Of a DNA stretch of 64,000 nt, positions 26,400 through 35,261 are shown piece by piece (the first letter of the stretch is position 1; each line of letters opens with the position of its first letter). This DNA comes from Phycisphaerae bacterium. Its GTDB lineage: Bacteria > Planctomycetota > Phycisphaerae > UBA1845 > CAIVHJ01. Where the stretch lies: assembly GCA_022072405.1 (NCBI GenBank), contig JAJVHX010000007.1:164522-228521 (forward strand), read 5' to 3'. Under the pieces are notes generated by a model. It was not told the origin of the DNA. It did no database searches and saw only the letters and a program-made list of their open reading frames with translations. The position numbers and the translations under genes were made by a program.

Positions 26400-27266
26400 A
26401 TGTTTGCGATTATTTCCGACATTCACAGCAACATCGACGCCCTGCAGGCCGTTTTGGCGGATATCGAACGCCGCGGCATCAAGCAGGTGGTCTGCCTGGG
26501 TGATGTGATCGGCTATGGCTCCAGCCCGCGCGAATGTCTGGACCTGGTCATGGAGCGGACCCGCTTCTGCATCTGCGGCAACCATGATCAGGCGGTGTTT
26601 TTCGAACCGTATAATTTCAACCTCGGGGCGGAGCGGGCCTGCTACTGGACGCGCGAACTGTTTGAACTGGAACCTAAAAAGGCGATCCGTGACCGGCGAT
26701 GGGAATATCTGGGGCGGCTGCCCTTCCGTGTCGCCATGAAGGATATTCTGTTTGTGCATGGTTCACCGCGCCGGCCGGTGAATGAATATCTCTTTGCCGA
26801 AGATGTCTACACTAACCCGCATAAGATATTGGCTAATTTTGAGCGGTTACAGGAAGGGTTTCGGGCCTGCTTTGTCGGCCACACCCATGTACCCGGGGTT
26901 TTTCTGGATGATCCTTATTTCGATCCGCCGGATGAACTGCCCGAACCGTATGTGTTTGAACTGGTGCCCAACGAGCGGGCGATCATCAATGTCGGCAGTG
27001 TCGGCCAACCTCGCGACCGCGATCCGCGGGCCTGTTATGTGCTGGTGCACAATTACGACGAGCTGCTGGATGAACAACCGGCGAGCATGGATCGGCCGGA
27101 AGAGCTGCCCATCGTGCTGGGTTTTGCTGACTCCTCAAACCCTGAGGTGGTGCCCCGGGTGGAGTTTGTGCGGGTGGAATATGACATTGAACGGGCCGTC
27201 GCCCGCATCAAAGCCGTTCCGGAACTGGATGATTTTCTTGGTGACCGCCTGCGCGACGGTCGCTGA
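26400..27266 (+). CDS. Calcineurin-like metallophosphoesterase
   Basis: All binuclear metal motifs are visible: SDIHSN (residues 6-11), GDVIGYG, GNHDQ, VHGS and GHTHVP. The order and the 288-residue length fit the YfcE/MJ0936-like class of small phosphodiesterases. A C-terminal region after the fold carries VPRVEFVRVEYDIERAVARIKA, a motif common in planctomycete and cyanobacterial members. The natural substrate cannot be told from sequence. It is followed by a family-1 element before yidC. Confidence 0.88.
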   Translation: MFAIISDIHSNIDALQAVLADIERRGIKQVVCLGDVIGYGSSPRECLDLVMERTRFCICGNHDQAVFFEPYNFNLGAERACYWTRELFELEPKKAIRDRRWEYLGRLPFRVAMKDILFVHGSPRRPVNEYLFAEDVYTNPHKILANFERLQEGFRACFVGHTHVPGVFLDDPYFDPPDELPEPYVFELVPNERAIINVGSVGQPRDRDPRACYVLVHNYDELLDEQPASMDRPEELPIVLGFADSSNPEVVPRVEFVRVEYDIERAVARIKAVPELDDFLGDRLRDGR

Positions 27267-27365
27267 TCCCCGTTCTTCATGTTTGAAAGACTAACGGACA
27301 TCATTTTGAACAAAGGGGAATCTGGCTGGTTACCTGTCTTAGCTGGTGTTTCGACTGGGGGAAGC

Positions 27366-27453
27366 GGTACTGGTAAAGTTTGAATTCTCTCCGTTGACTA
27401 CGAAGGAAGACCGCTCCCTGATGGCGCGGCTCGGTCAAACTTTACCAGTGACC
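27366..27453. repeat. Family-1 element, copy D, inverted core
   Basis: The arms are GGTACTGGTAAAGTTTGA (27366-27383) and TCAAACTTTACCAGT (27435-27449). The core between them, at 27410-27435, is in the opposite orientation to the other copies (ACCGCTCCCTGATGG then CGGCTCGGT). It lies in the 284-bp gap between the phosphoesterase gene and yidC, so it may be part of the yidC leader. Confidence 0.88.
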
Positions 27454-27550
27454 AGGGACGCAGCGTCTTTCTCTCTCGGGACTGTTCACTTCTTTGAGTA
27501 TTACGGCGATCTCGTTAATATATCTGCTTCTTTTGGGTCGGAGTGGCTGA

Positions 27551-29503
27551 ATGGACAAGCAAAATTTAGTTCGCGCGCTGCTGGTGGCGATGCTGTTTCT
27601 GTTGGTGTGGAACATGCTCTCGACCCGCATGAATCCGCCGCCCCCGGGGCCATCCACCAACGGCGTCGTGTCTACCGCGCCGACAACCGCCCCGGTCACT
27701 AGCGGTCCGGCTGTTGCGGGCCAATGGTCTCTGCAGGGCGCTGGTGAAGAACAACTCGTCGAGCTGGGTAATACCACGGATGATCCAGACAGCCCCTATC
27801 GCCTGCATGTCACGCTCAGCTCTCGCGGTGCTGGAGTCGTCCGGGTCCGGCTGACCGATTATTTTGCGAGCCTCCACTCTCAGGAACTGTATGAGATTAT
27901 TGCAGCGGTCACGCTCGCCGATCAACGCCCCAGCTACGCCTTCAGCACCCAGCGTCTCAACCTGGATCAACAGGAAAACCTGGAGATGGGCGGACAGAAC
28001 TGGCGCGTCGAGCAACAGGAGTCAGCCGCAGGGCAGGAAGTCATCTTTTCGCTCGATCTCTTCCGCGCGGGCCAGCCGGCGGGGGTGCTGCGCAAGCGCT
28101 TTCTATTGACCCGCCAGGAAAAAAAATCGGGCCATAACGATCTGCGCATCACGCTGGAGGTCGAAAACAGCAGTGCCATGCCGTTTCAGGTGATCTGGTC
28201 CGAACATGGACCGAGCGGGATGCGGCATGAAGATCCGCGCGAGGAGGATCGCCAATTCAGTGCGGGCCTGCTGGAAGCCGGCAACATTACTATTGCCCGC
28301 AAACGCAATAAGGAGATCAAACCCCACCAGCCGCACGACATGATCAGCAGTGCGACGACTGGATCCGCGTTAAGCTGGGTCGGAATGACCAACAAATTTT
28401 TCGTGGTCATTGCGGCGGCGGAGAATAATACTCCCGCGGCACCCTGGCTGACGGCGGTGCGGGTGGTGCGGCTGCGAAACGTGGAAAAAGATTATGACGA
28501 TGGCGCGGTGGAACTGGTAACCCGCCCGCTGGATGTGGCTCCAGGACAGAAGATCACGCAGACCTTGGACTGTTACCTCGGTCCCAAGGCCAAAAGCGTC
28601 TTCGCCAAGGATGACACCTATCAGGCCCGCAACTATGTCGGCCTGGTCAATGCTGATTATTATTCCTGTGCCTGGACGCCCATCGTCGATGCCATGCTCT
28701 GGCTGCTTTTTACCAGCCACACCCTCCTGAAAAATTACGGCCTGTCGATTATTCTGATGGTGCTCATCGTCCGGACCATACTGCATCCGCTGACGAAGAA
28801 GGGGCAGGTCAGTATGATGCGGCTGACCAGGGAGATGTCGGTCCTGCAGCCGAAGATGGAGGAAATCCGCAAGAAATTTGCCAACGACCGCCAGAAGCAG
28901 AATGAGGCGGTGATGAAGCTCTACCAGGAGCATAACATCAACCCGGCAGGACAGATGCTCACCTGCCTGCCGATGTTTCTGCAGATGCCGATCTGGGCCG
29001 GTCTGTGGGCTGCCCTGAATTATACGGTGGAGATGCGCCACCAGCCCTTTTTCTGGTGGATCACCGATCTATCCGCTCCCGATTCGGTCTGGCAGTTATC
29101 GTTCAATATACCGCTGCTCAGCAGCAATCATATCAGTCTGCTGCCGCCGCTGTTGGGTATCGGCATGTGGTTGCAGCAGCGCTTGATGCCCAAGCCCGCC
29201 GCCGCCGCCAAACAGAGTACCAAAACGGATGATCAGATGGCCCAGCAGCGGTTGATGATGGGCTTTATGAGTATTTTCATGGTCTTCATTTTTTATAACG
29301 CCCCCTCCGGTCTGACGCTCTATATCATGGCGAGTAATTTCTTCGGCCTGTTTGAGTCCTATCTGATTCGCAAACACATTGAAAAACATGATCAGCAACA
29401 CCCGCCACAGCTTCCCGGCCAGGTGCCCGAGAAACCCCTGCTCAAAAAACCCAAATTCCTCGAAAAGCTTGAAAAAATGGCTGATGACGCCAGAAAAAAG
29501 TAG
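27551..29503 (+). CDS. yidC: Membrane protein insertase YidC
   Basis: The 650-residue protein has an N-terminal membrane segment (VRALLVAMLFLLVWNML), a Pro/Thr-rich linker, a large periplasmic beta-domain (about 70-370) and the conserved C-terminal five-helix core. Core signatures are NYGLSIILMVLIVRTILHPLT, MKLYQEHNINPAGQMLTCLPMFLQMPIW and FYNAPSGLTLYIMASNFFG. YidC inserts membrane proteins alone or with Sec. A Lys-rich tail ends the protein. The ATG at 27551 has no strong SD (GTGGCTGA), and copy D of the family-1 palindrome lies 100 bp upstream. Confidence 0.96.
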   Translation: MDKQNLVRALLVAMLFLLVWNMLSTRMNPPPPGPSTNGVVSTAPTTAPVTSGPAVAGQWSLQGAGEEQLVELGNTTDDPDSPYRLHVTLSSRGAGVVRVRLTDYFASLHSQELYEIIAAVTLADQRPSYAFSTQRLNLDQQENLEMGGQNWRVEQQESAAGQEVIFSLDLFRAGQPAGVLRKRFLLTRQEKKSGHNDLRITLEVENSSAMPFQVIWSEHGPSGMRHEDPREEDRQFSAGLLEAGNITIARKRNKEIKPHQPHDMISSATTGSALSWVGMTNKFFVVIAAAENNTPAAPWLTAVRVVRLRNVEKDYDDGAVELVTRPLDVAPGQKITQTLDCYLGPKAKSVFAKDDTYQARNYVGLVNADYYSCAWTPIVDAMLWLLFTSHTLLKNYGLSIILMVLIVRTILHPLTKKGQVSMMRLTREMSVLQPKMEEIRKKFANDRQKQNEAVMKLYQEHNINPAGQMLTCLPMFLQMPIWAGLWAALNYTVEMRHQPFFWWITDLSAPDSVWQLSFNIPLLSSNHISLLPPLLGIGMWLQQRLMPKPAAAAKQSTKTDDQMAQQRLMMGFMSIFMVFIFYNAPSGLTLYIMASNFFGLFESYLIRKHIEKHDQQHPPQLPGQVPEKPLLKKPKFLEKLEKMADDARKK

Positions 29504-29529
29504 CGGCTGGGTTCGGAAGTTCTTTCAAT

Positions 29530-30597
29530 CTAGACATTAAATTTGAAGTGAACCATGTCGCCGTCGCGCATGGTGTAAGTTTTGCCTTCCTGGCGGAGTT
29601 TGCCGGCGGCTTTGACCTGCTTCAGGTCGTTGCCGGCGGCAAGGAAATCAGCATAGGCGACGGTTTCGGCGCGGATGAAGCCTCGGGCGATATCGGAATG
29701 GATGCGGCCGGCGGCTTCGACGGCGTCGGACCCCTGGCGGATGGTCCAGGCGCGCACCTCATCCTCGCCATAGGTCAGGAACGAGATCAGCCCCAGCGCC
29801 TGGTAACAGATCTGGATCAAGCGGTCGCGGGCCGGTTGGCTGATACCCAGATCGGCGAGGAAGGCGATGCGATCCGCTTCGTCGAGCTGGGCGATTTCCG
29901 CCTCGGCGCTGGCGCAGAGATTCAGAATCGTGTGAGCGTGAGGGTGTTGCAGGGTCGGCGCGGAAGCGATGGCGGATTCACTCACGTTGACTACGATGAG
30001 CAGAGGTTTCTCGGTCAGAAAGGCGAAGCTGCGCAGCAGCAGGGCATCATCGGGATGTTGCAGCACAGTGGAGAGCGGTTGCAACTGCTCCAGGGCCTGC
30101 AGGCAGCGCTGCAATAGAGCCTGTTCGCGTTTTTCCTGATCCTGCGTTTTGCTCGGTTTCTTCAGTGATTTTTCAAGCTTGTCCAGCCGGTTGGTCACCT
30201 GTTCCAGGTCGGCGAAGATGAAATCATCATGCAGGGCGGCCAGATCGGCGGCGGCATTGATGCGGTCGCGATGGGCGGGCACGGCGTCGTTGCGGAAATC
30301 GCGCAGCACCGCCACCAGCAGATCGCAGTTGCGGATATTGGGCAGCAGTTTTTTCAGATGTTCCCGGCCATGAACGTCTGCGCTGCTGATGCCGGGAAAA
30401 TCGCCCACTTCGATCGTGGTGTGAGTGGTTTTTTTCGGCTGGTAAACCTTGGCCAGGTGATCCACCCGTTCATCAGGAACCTTCACGATCGCGGTATGCT
30501 CCGCAACCAGATGAGCCGGATCCAGTTTCTGGCCGGTAATGGCGGTATAGAGGGTGCTTTTGCCCGATTGCGGTGGACCGATAATTCCTACTTTCAT
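29530..30597 (-). CDS. ychF: Obg-like GTPase YchF/OLA1
   Basis: The G1 loop is GPPQSGKST (7-15), the G3-type motif is VGDFPGI, and a coiled-coil insertion lies near 120-165. A C-terminal TGS domain ends with EGKTYTMRDGDMVHFKFNV. The family binds ATP or GTP and associates with ribosomes. The typical NKxE-type motif is altered (IVVNVSESAI), as in YchF proteins. It is convergent with yidC, separated by 26 bp, and I see no terminator there. Confidence 0.93.
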   Translation of the reverse strand: MKVGIIGPPQSGKSTLYTAITGQKLDPAHLVAEHTAIVKVPDERVDHLAKVYQPKKTTHTTIEVGDFPGISSADVHGREHLKKLLPNIRNCDLLVAVLRDFRNDAVPAHRDRINAAADLAALHDDFIFADLEQVTNRLDKLEKSLKKPSKTQDQEKREQALLQRCLQALEQLQPLSTVLQHPDDALLLRSFAFLTEKPLLIVVNVSESAIASAPTLQHPHAHTILNLCASAEAEIAQLDEADRIAFLADLGISQPARDRLIQICYQALGLISFLTYGEDEVRAWTIRQGSDAVEAAGRIHSDIARGFIRAETVAYADFLAAGNDLKQVKAAGKLRQEGKTYTMRDGDMVHFKFNV

Positions 30598-30717
30598 AAT
30601 GAGTATCCCTGCCCGTTATTACCCGGCGGTCGAAGATCGAACCGCATTATCAGCATGTTCCCGTCATCATATCACACCAGGCGGCTTCAGGGCAGACGCC
30701 GACTGGAGTCCCGCCGT

Positions 30718-30762
30718 GTCCGATAAAGTTGCTTCGTTCGATGCAAGTCACTGACTTACCGG
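30718..30762. repeat. Short inverted repeat upstream of ychF
   Basis: GTCCGATAAAGT at the left pairs imperfectly with ACTTACCGGAC at the right, with an inner TTGC...GCAA pair. It sits in the 279-bp gap between divergent ychF and the TPR gene. A second weak pair, CTCAGCC near 30815 with GGCTGAG near 30868, flanks the start of the TPR gene. It could be an operator or a degenerate small palindromic element. Confidence 0.4.
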
Positions 30763-30876
30763 ACAGCCACGCAGCTACAAGGTCCGCAGCGTCGAGAAAG
30801 AATTATGTCAAGCTCAGCCGCCGCGCATGAATTCCGATATGCCTACTGACAACGTAGTCGTAGTAGGGCTGAGCGT

Positions 30877-32220
30877 ATGAACGAATGGATCAATGCGGAA
30901 GAGCGGATTGAACGGGCTCAGGAATTGTGCGAGGCCCAGCGCTGGGCGGAAGCCCTCGTGGAAATCGATAAAGCGCTGGAGATCAACCCGCATGTTTCCG
31001 GCTGGTGGAACAGCAAGGCCTACCTGTTGGATCAACTGGGTCATTATCAGCAGGCCATCGAAGCCTATCAGCAGTGCGTGCAGATCGACAACCAGGATCG
31101 GGACAGTCTGAACGCGCTGGGTGTCGATTATGTGCGCACCGGCCAGATCATGCAGGCCATCGCCACCTTTGAAAAAGTACAACAGCTCGATCCGCATTAC
31201 GAACCCGCCTATTGCCACCGCATTCTGCTCTACACCGAACTGGGCGATTTCGAGCGGGCGGAGGAGATGTTCTATCTCGCTCAGCAGTTGGAAGAAAACT
31301 GCCCGCACTGTTTCTGGCATCTGGGTTGTTCGCTGTGGGCCCGCAAGGATTACAAGCGGGCGATCTTCTGCTGGAAAAAGGTGCTGGAGATAGAGCCGCG
31401 CTATCGCGGAGCCCAGCGACGGATCGCCGAAGCCTATCGGCAGCTGGGTGAAATCAACCTGGCCCGGCAGTATTACCTGGCGGAATATCGGCAGACTCCC
31501 GGTGACGTGGAGCTGCTGCTCGATCTGGGAGAGATGCTGCTGGAGGCGGGGCGGGTCGCGCCTGCGCTGGCCAAGTTCCGCCACGCTCTCGAACTGGAAC
31601 CACAACGCATTCGCGCCTATATACTGCTGGGTGACGCGCTCAGTCAGCTGGGGGCCGATCGCCAGGCGCTGAAGACCTATGAGTCGGCGCTGGGGCTGGA
31701 TGATTCCATGCCCGGTCTGCACTTCAAGGTCGGCGAACGGTTGATGCGCATGGCGCGCTTTGATGATGCCCAGTTTCATTATGATCAGGAACTCGAAATT
31801 CAGCCGCATCACAGCCCGGCATTGATGGCGGCGGGTAATTGCGCCCTGGAGCGCGAGCGACCAGACCTCGCCCAGAATTATTTTGAACGGCTGATTGAGA
31901 TCGATGATGCCCTGCCGGGCGCCTATCACAACCTGGGGGTCTGCCATTTCCTGCGCGGCGAGTATGATGACGGCATCACTCATTGTCGCCAGGCGCTGGC
32001 TCTTAAGGATGATTACAGTCTGGCGTGGCAGAAGCTGGTACTGGTGCACATCCATCTCGGCCAATGGCGACAAGCACGCCAAGTGCTGGAGGATGCTTTG
32101 CGGCATGTTCATGATGATACGGCTTTGCAACGGCTGCAGCGACGCTGGATGGTCCGTCGTGCGGCAGATTGGGCCCGGCGATTGACCTTGCCGCTACGCC
32201 GCTGGGTCGGCGCCGCCTGA
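30877..32220 (+). CDS. Tetratricopeptide repeat protein
   Basis: The 447-residue protein is composed mostly of TPR units, recognisable from repeated pairs such as WAEALVEIDKALEINPHVSGWWNSKAY split over the unit, AIEAYQQCVQIDNQDRDSLNALG and AIFCWKKVLEIEPRYRGAQRRIA. About eleven helical pairs fit the length. There is no signal peptide or membrane segment, so a cytoplasmic scaffold is likely. A C-terminal basic tail (RRAADWARRLTLPLRRW) could form an amphipathic helix. Partners are not visible; the neighbours do not suggest a pathway. Confidence 0.88.
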   Translation: MNEWINAEERIERAQELCEAQRWAEALVEIDKALEINPHVSGWWNSKAYLLDQLGHYQQAIEAYQQCVQIDNQDRDSLNALGVDYVRTGQIMQAIATFEKVQQLDPHYEPAYCHRILLYTELGDFERAEEMFYLAQQLEENCPHCFWHLGCSLWARKDYKRAIFCWKKVLEIEPRYRGAQRRIAEAYRQLGEINLARQYYLAEYRQTPGDVELLLDLGEMLLEAGRVAPALAKFRHALELEPQRIRAYILLGDALSQLGADRQALKTYESALGLDDSMPGLHFKVGERLMRMARFDDAQFHYDQELEIQPHHSPALMAAGNCALERERPDLAQNYFERLIEIDDALPGAYHNLGVCHFLRGEYDDGITHCRQALALKDDYSLAWQKLVLVHIHLGQWRQARQVLEDALRHVHDDTALQRLQRRWMVRRAADWARRLTLPLRRWVGAA

Positions 32221-32243
32221 GCGTCAACTCTATATTACCCTGC

Positions 32244-32330
32244 GGTACTGGTTGGATTTACAGAGCCGCGACCGTAAGGGAGCGGTTTTGGTTCTGAAAT
32301 TGAGTATACTTTTCAAAATAGACCAGTACC
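32244..32330. repeat. Family-1 palindromic element, copy E
   Basis: Short outer arms GGTACTGGT (32244-32252) and ACCAGTACC (32322-32330) pair perfectly. The core GAGCCGCGACCG...GGGAGCGGT is intact but the inner sequence has diverged. It begins 24 bp after the stop codon of the TPR gene. Confidence 0.85.
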
Positions 32331-32563
32331 TACCCTACCGGTTTTCCCTGTGGCCTGTTCTCTGTTGCCAGTTGCCCATTTCCTCATACCCTGATGCCTA
32401 CTCTATGCCCTATTCCCTACCGACTTAAAAATCCATAAAATATTGTGGTCGGGCATGTTGACGGCGGGGCTGGTCGCCCCCGTTTATTTTCCTGCAACCG
32501 CAACATTAATGACGTGTTAAATAAGCTGCGAGGCAGGTATTACCCTTTGGGAGTGGAGTGCTC

Positions 32564-33637
32564 ATGATTCAGCGGTATGGACAATGGTGTTTAATGGCAG
32601 TGTTCGGGATGATGGTGGCCCCGGTGGTGGCACAGCAACCGGCGGCGAACAGTTCAGAGGATGAACGGCTGAAGGCGACACGTAGCTTGTGGCCGGTGGA
32701 AGATATGATGCAGCGGGCCTGCGACGGGATCAGTGCCCACTACAAACTGGATGACAAGCAGAAGGATTTCACCTGCAAGTTACTCACCGAGCGGGTCACC
32801 AAGTTTCTGGATAGCTATGACAAGGATCTCTGGCCGGTGCTCGCCGATCTGACCCCCTTTCAGTATTCCGGTGACAAGCCTGATGCGGAAACCGCCAAGC
32901 GGATCGCGGCCCGCGGCTACCCGGTTTTTCTCGAAGCTCAGAAAGAGATCATGAAAGCTCAGGATGAATTCCGCCAGATCCTCAGCGATGATCAGAAGAA
33001 GATTCACGATCAGGATCTCAAGCAGCTCAAGCGCACCTTTGAGACCATGGATGGTACTTTCCGCAACTGGCGGGAGGGCAAGGTGCAATCTCCGGCGGGT
33101 ATTAATGTGGCCCTGCCCGGGCAGCAGAACTTACTGGGCGGACCGGGTCAGCAGGCGGGTCGTTCACGCGCCAGTTCGCCCGAAGCACTGTGGGAAAAAT
33201 ATGTCCGCGAATTTATCGCCAAGTATCAACTGGATGAGAAGCAGAAGACGGCTGCTCTGGCGGTATTGAAGGATCTCAAGGATCAGGCGGAACGTTATCG
33301 CACCGCCAATACGAAAGAGTTGGCTGAATCGGAGGCGTATGTGCAGGAAGTGCAGTCCGCCAAGCCGGTTGATCTCAAAGCTCTTGAACAAGCCAAGATG
33401 ATCCGCGACCTTTATTACAAGCCCTTCAATGACTGGTTCGAGGAGTTGAAATCGCGGTTGGACCTGATCCCCACTGCCCAGCAGAAAGAAAATTATGAAA
33501 AACGGGCTGCCACAGCCAAGAGCCTGACCAGCCGTCCGACGACTCCACCACCGGCGTCACAGCCTCAGGTGGAAACACCGCCGCCGGCCACTCAACCGGC
33601 CAACGTACCGGCTCCAACGCCCGCTCCGAATCCCTAG
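32564..33637 (+). CDS. Secreted hypothetical protein with two related helical halves
   Basis: The ATG at 32564 follows GGAG; a GTG two codons upstream is less likely. A signal peptide (MIQRYGQWCLMAVFGMMVAPVVAQ) precedes a charged alpha-helical protein of about 330 residues. Two segments look like internal repeats: HYKLDDKQKDFTCKLLTERV near residue 50 and KYQLDEKQKTAALAVLKDLK near 220. Both resemble the LxxxQ-type helices of Spy/CpxP-like periplasmic proteins, though I cannot assign the family. The C-terminus is a Pro/Thr/Ala-rich linker. A family-2 element begins 3 bp after the stop. Confidence 0.7.
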   Translation: MIQRYGQWCLMAVFGMMVAPVVAQQPAANSSEDERLKATRSLWPVEDMMQRACDGISAHYKLDDKQKDFTCKLLTERVTKFLDSYDKDLWPVLADLTPFQYSGDKPDAETAKRIAARGYPVFLEAQKEIMKAQDEFRQILSDDQKKIHDQDLKQLKRTFETMDGTFRNWREGKVQSPAGINVALPGQQNLLGGPGQQAGRSRASSPEALWEKYVREFIAKYQLDEKQKTAALAVLKDLKDQAERYRTANTKELAESEAYVQEVQSAKPVDLKALEQAKMIRDLYYKPFNDWFEELKSRLDLIPTAQQKENYEKRAATAKSLTSRPTTPPPASQPQVETPPPATQPANVPAPTPAPNP

Positions 33638-33640
33638 AAG

Positions 33641-33710
33641 TGGTTTCATGGTTGTGGCTGGTGAGCGTCGCGCAGGCTGAAGCCTGCGGCTCCTTCGAAT
33701 TTTTGAACCG
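33641..33710 (+). repeat. Family-2 palindromic element directly after a stop codon
   Basis: The inner hairpin is CGCAGGCT-GA-AGCCTGCG (33671-33688), followed by GGCTC. Relative to the other copies, one G-C pair has changed to A-T on both sides. The outer arms TGGTTTCATGG and TTTTGAACCGG partly pair. The left arm starts three bases after the TAG of the preceding gene. Confidence 0.8.
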
Positions 33711-33738
33711 GGTTCTAAACAATTTTTGAGAGTTCCGG

Positions 33739-33779
33739 GACCTCCTCTTCCGCTGCGGCGGGAGCGGAGGTCTTTTTTT
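33739..33779 (+). terminator. Rho-independent terminator
   Basis: The 7-bp outer stem GACCTCC/GGAGGTC (33739-33745 and 33766-33772) encloses a second stem CCGC-TGCG-GCGG. Seven T follow at 33773-33779. It most likely ends the transcript of the secreted helical protein, with the family-2 element included in the mRNA. Confidence 0.85.
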
Positions 33780-33994
33780 GTGAGTAAGGAAAGGAAAGAA
33801 CAGCATAAAGGGTCCTGGGGTTAGGGAATAAGGCGTGCATAAGGTAACCGGGAAGAGGTGCGATAAACGGGATGAAAAAGAAAAAACGACTTTCGATTTG
33901 CCTCGGTCATATTTGAAATCTACGATTTTATTAGGACGGTGCGGGGTGAAGTATCGTCCAGCCTGTGCCGATGTGTATGAATGAGGTGGTGCAC
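33780..33994. other. AT-rich gap before the next gene
   Basis: About 215 bp without a gene between the terminator and 33995. It holds purine-rich runs (GGAAAGGAAAG, GAAAAAGAAAAAACG). I see no clear promoter or RNA structure. Confidence 0.4.
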
Positions 33995-34534
33995 ATGCGT
34001 CCTCTAATCCCGCTGGACCATCCGCTGCGACGATTTTTCGCGGGCAGTCTGGCTGATGCTTTTTATGCCCAGCTGGGCATCTGCTCGCCGCCGCTGGTGG
34101 ATTACCTGGCCAATTTGCTGATCGACTTCGTCCATGTCCGAGATATCTACGCGCTCAAGAGCGTCAGTGGCGATACGCTGCGCAGCATCAGCGAAATGGT
34201 GGCGCAAGCCTATCTCGGTCCCGAAGTAACCGGGCCGGTCCGCGAACGGCTGGTGCAACGCCACGTCGGTGATTATGTGCTCTACTGGACCGGTATATAT
34301 CCCGAACAGTTCACCCATCCTCACTCATTATTGGAACCCACCTTCGACGACTATATTACGCAGGGAAAAAGGGCCTATTCCATCGCCTGCGAACTCTCCA
34401 CACCTGATGATGAGCCGCCGCCCTCCACCCTGGAACTGCTCAGCGTCCACTTTGAGGATTGTGCCCAGGGTTTACAGCTCGCCCGCCGCCAGTGGGATCA
34501 TCCCACTCCGCCCCCGGATAGCCACCTGCTCTGA
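33995..34534 (+). CDS. Hypothetical cytoplasmic protein
   Basis: The ATG at 33995 has GAGGTGG about 6 bp upstream and gives 179 residues. GTG 33965 and ATGs at 33971 and 33977 are in-frame alternatives. The sequence has no signal or membrane segment. Recognisable patches are FFAGSLADAFYAQLGICSPPLVDYLANLLIDFVHV, split around a helix, and GDYVLYWTGIYPEQF. I do not recognise the family. It is probably a conserved planctomycete protein, since it shows no sign of being a shadow frame. The downstream neighbour, the MshEN protein, is 105 bp away on the same strand. Confidence 0.68.
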   Translation: MRPLIPLDHPLRRFFAGSLADAFYAQLGICSPPLVDYLANLLIDFVHVRDIYALKSVSGDTLRSISEMVAQAYLGPEVTGPVRERLVQRHVGDYVLYWTGIYPEQFTHPHSLLEPTFDDYITQGKRAYSIACELSTPDDEPPPSTLELLSVHFEDCAQGLQLARRQWDHPTPPPDSHLL

Positions 34535-34639
34535 TCCTTATCCAGCATGCCCGATAATCCGATTGGTTGGTTATCTGTCCCGCTGAATCGTAGGGTAGAT
34601 AGTGGAGAATCAGCTTAAAACAATGCCAACGGTTGGATA

Positions 34640-35116
34640 ATGCAATCGATACCGAGCCATACGAATAAGATCGGCGATTTGCTGCGCGAGATGGATGTGC
34701 TCAGCATGGTGGATGTGCAGCGCATTCTTCTGGAGCAGCAGCGGACTCACGAGCCTTTCGGCCATATCGCCATCAAGTGGGGTCTGGCCGGCAGCGAGCA
34801 GATCTGCGAAGCCTGGGCCAGACAGCTCGCCGCCGAACAACGCCACGTGGATCTCGATCGTTTCGGCGTGCAGCCGGAAGCGTTGCAACTGCTCTCTGCC
34901 GAACAGGCCTGGCGGTTGCGGGCCTTGCCGCTGCGGGCCTGGGGCAACCATCTGGTCGTAGCCATTGTCTCCATGTCCCTCGACGGCCAAATCCTCCAGG
35001 ACATCGCCGTTGCTACCGGCCGCCGCTGCGTCTACCCCTGTTACTGCTCGCTGCAACAACTCGAACGCTTTCTCCTGCAGCACTATCCCCGTCCCGCCCA
35101 AACCCCCGCCGCCTGA
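34640..35116 (+). CDS. Stand-alone MshEN-like domain protein
   Basis: The whole 158-residue protein matches the N-terminal domain of type II/IV secretion ATPases (T2SSE_N/MshEN). Matching stretches are IGDLLREMDVLSMVDVQRIL, LEQQRTHEPFGHIAIKWGL, VDLDRFGVQPEALQLLSAEQ and LPLRAWGNHLVVAIVSMSLD. In MshE this domain binds cyclic di-GMP through two repeated R/L-rich motifs. Here no ATPase domain follows and no secretion gene is nearby. It could be a c-di-GMP or protein-interaction adaptor. The arginine of the usual RLG motif is replaced (IGDLL), so ligand binding is uncertain. Confidence 0.78.
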   Translation: MQSIPSHTNKIGDLLREMDVLSMVDVQRILLEQQRTHEPFGHIAIKWGLAGSEQICEAWARQLAAEQRHVDLDRFGVQPEALQLLSAEQAWRLRALPLRAWGNHLVVAIVSMSLDGQILQDIAVATGRRCVYPCYCSLQQLERFLLQHYPRPAQTPAA

Positions 35117-35261
35117 GTCTTAACAGTCATTAACAAATAATTTCACCCGGCAGACGAAGACGCTGAGTCCCAATCTGGTCGAGGCTCTTGCTCTGCAGGG
35201 TGACGGTCCGTAGGCTATGCGGAGTTGGAGTTGGCGCGCAATCCCCATTGAGGAGAAAACC

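Noticed and set aside
27346..27702. 118-residue plus-strand frame across copy D into yidC
   Set aside because: It is a shadow frame of repeat plus yidC; yidC itself is well supported from 27551.
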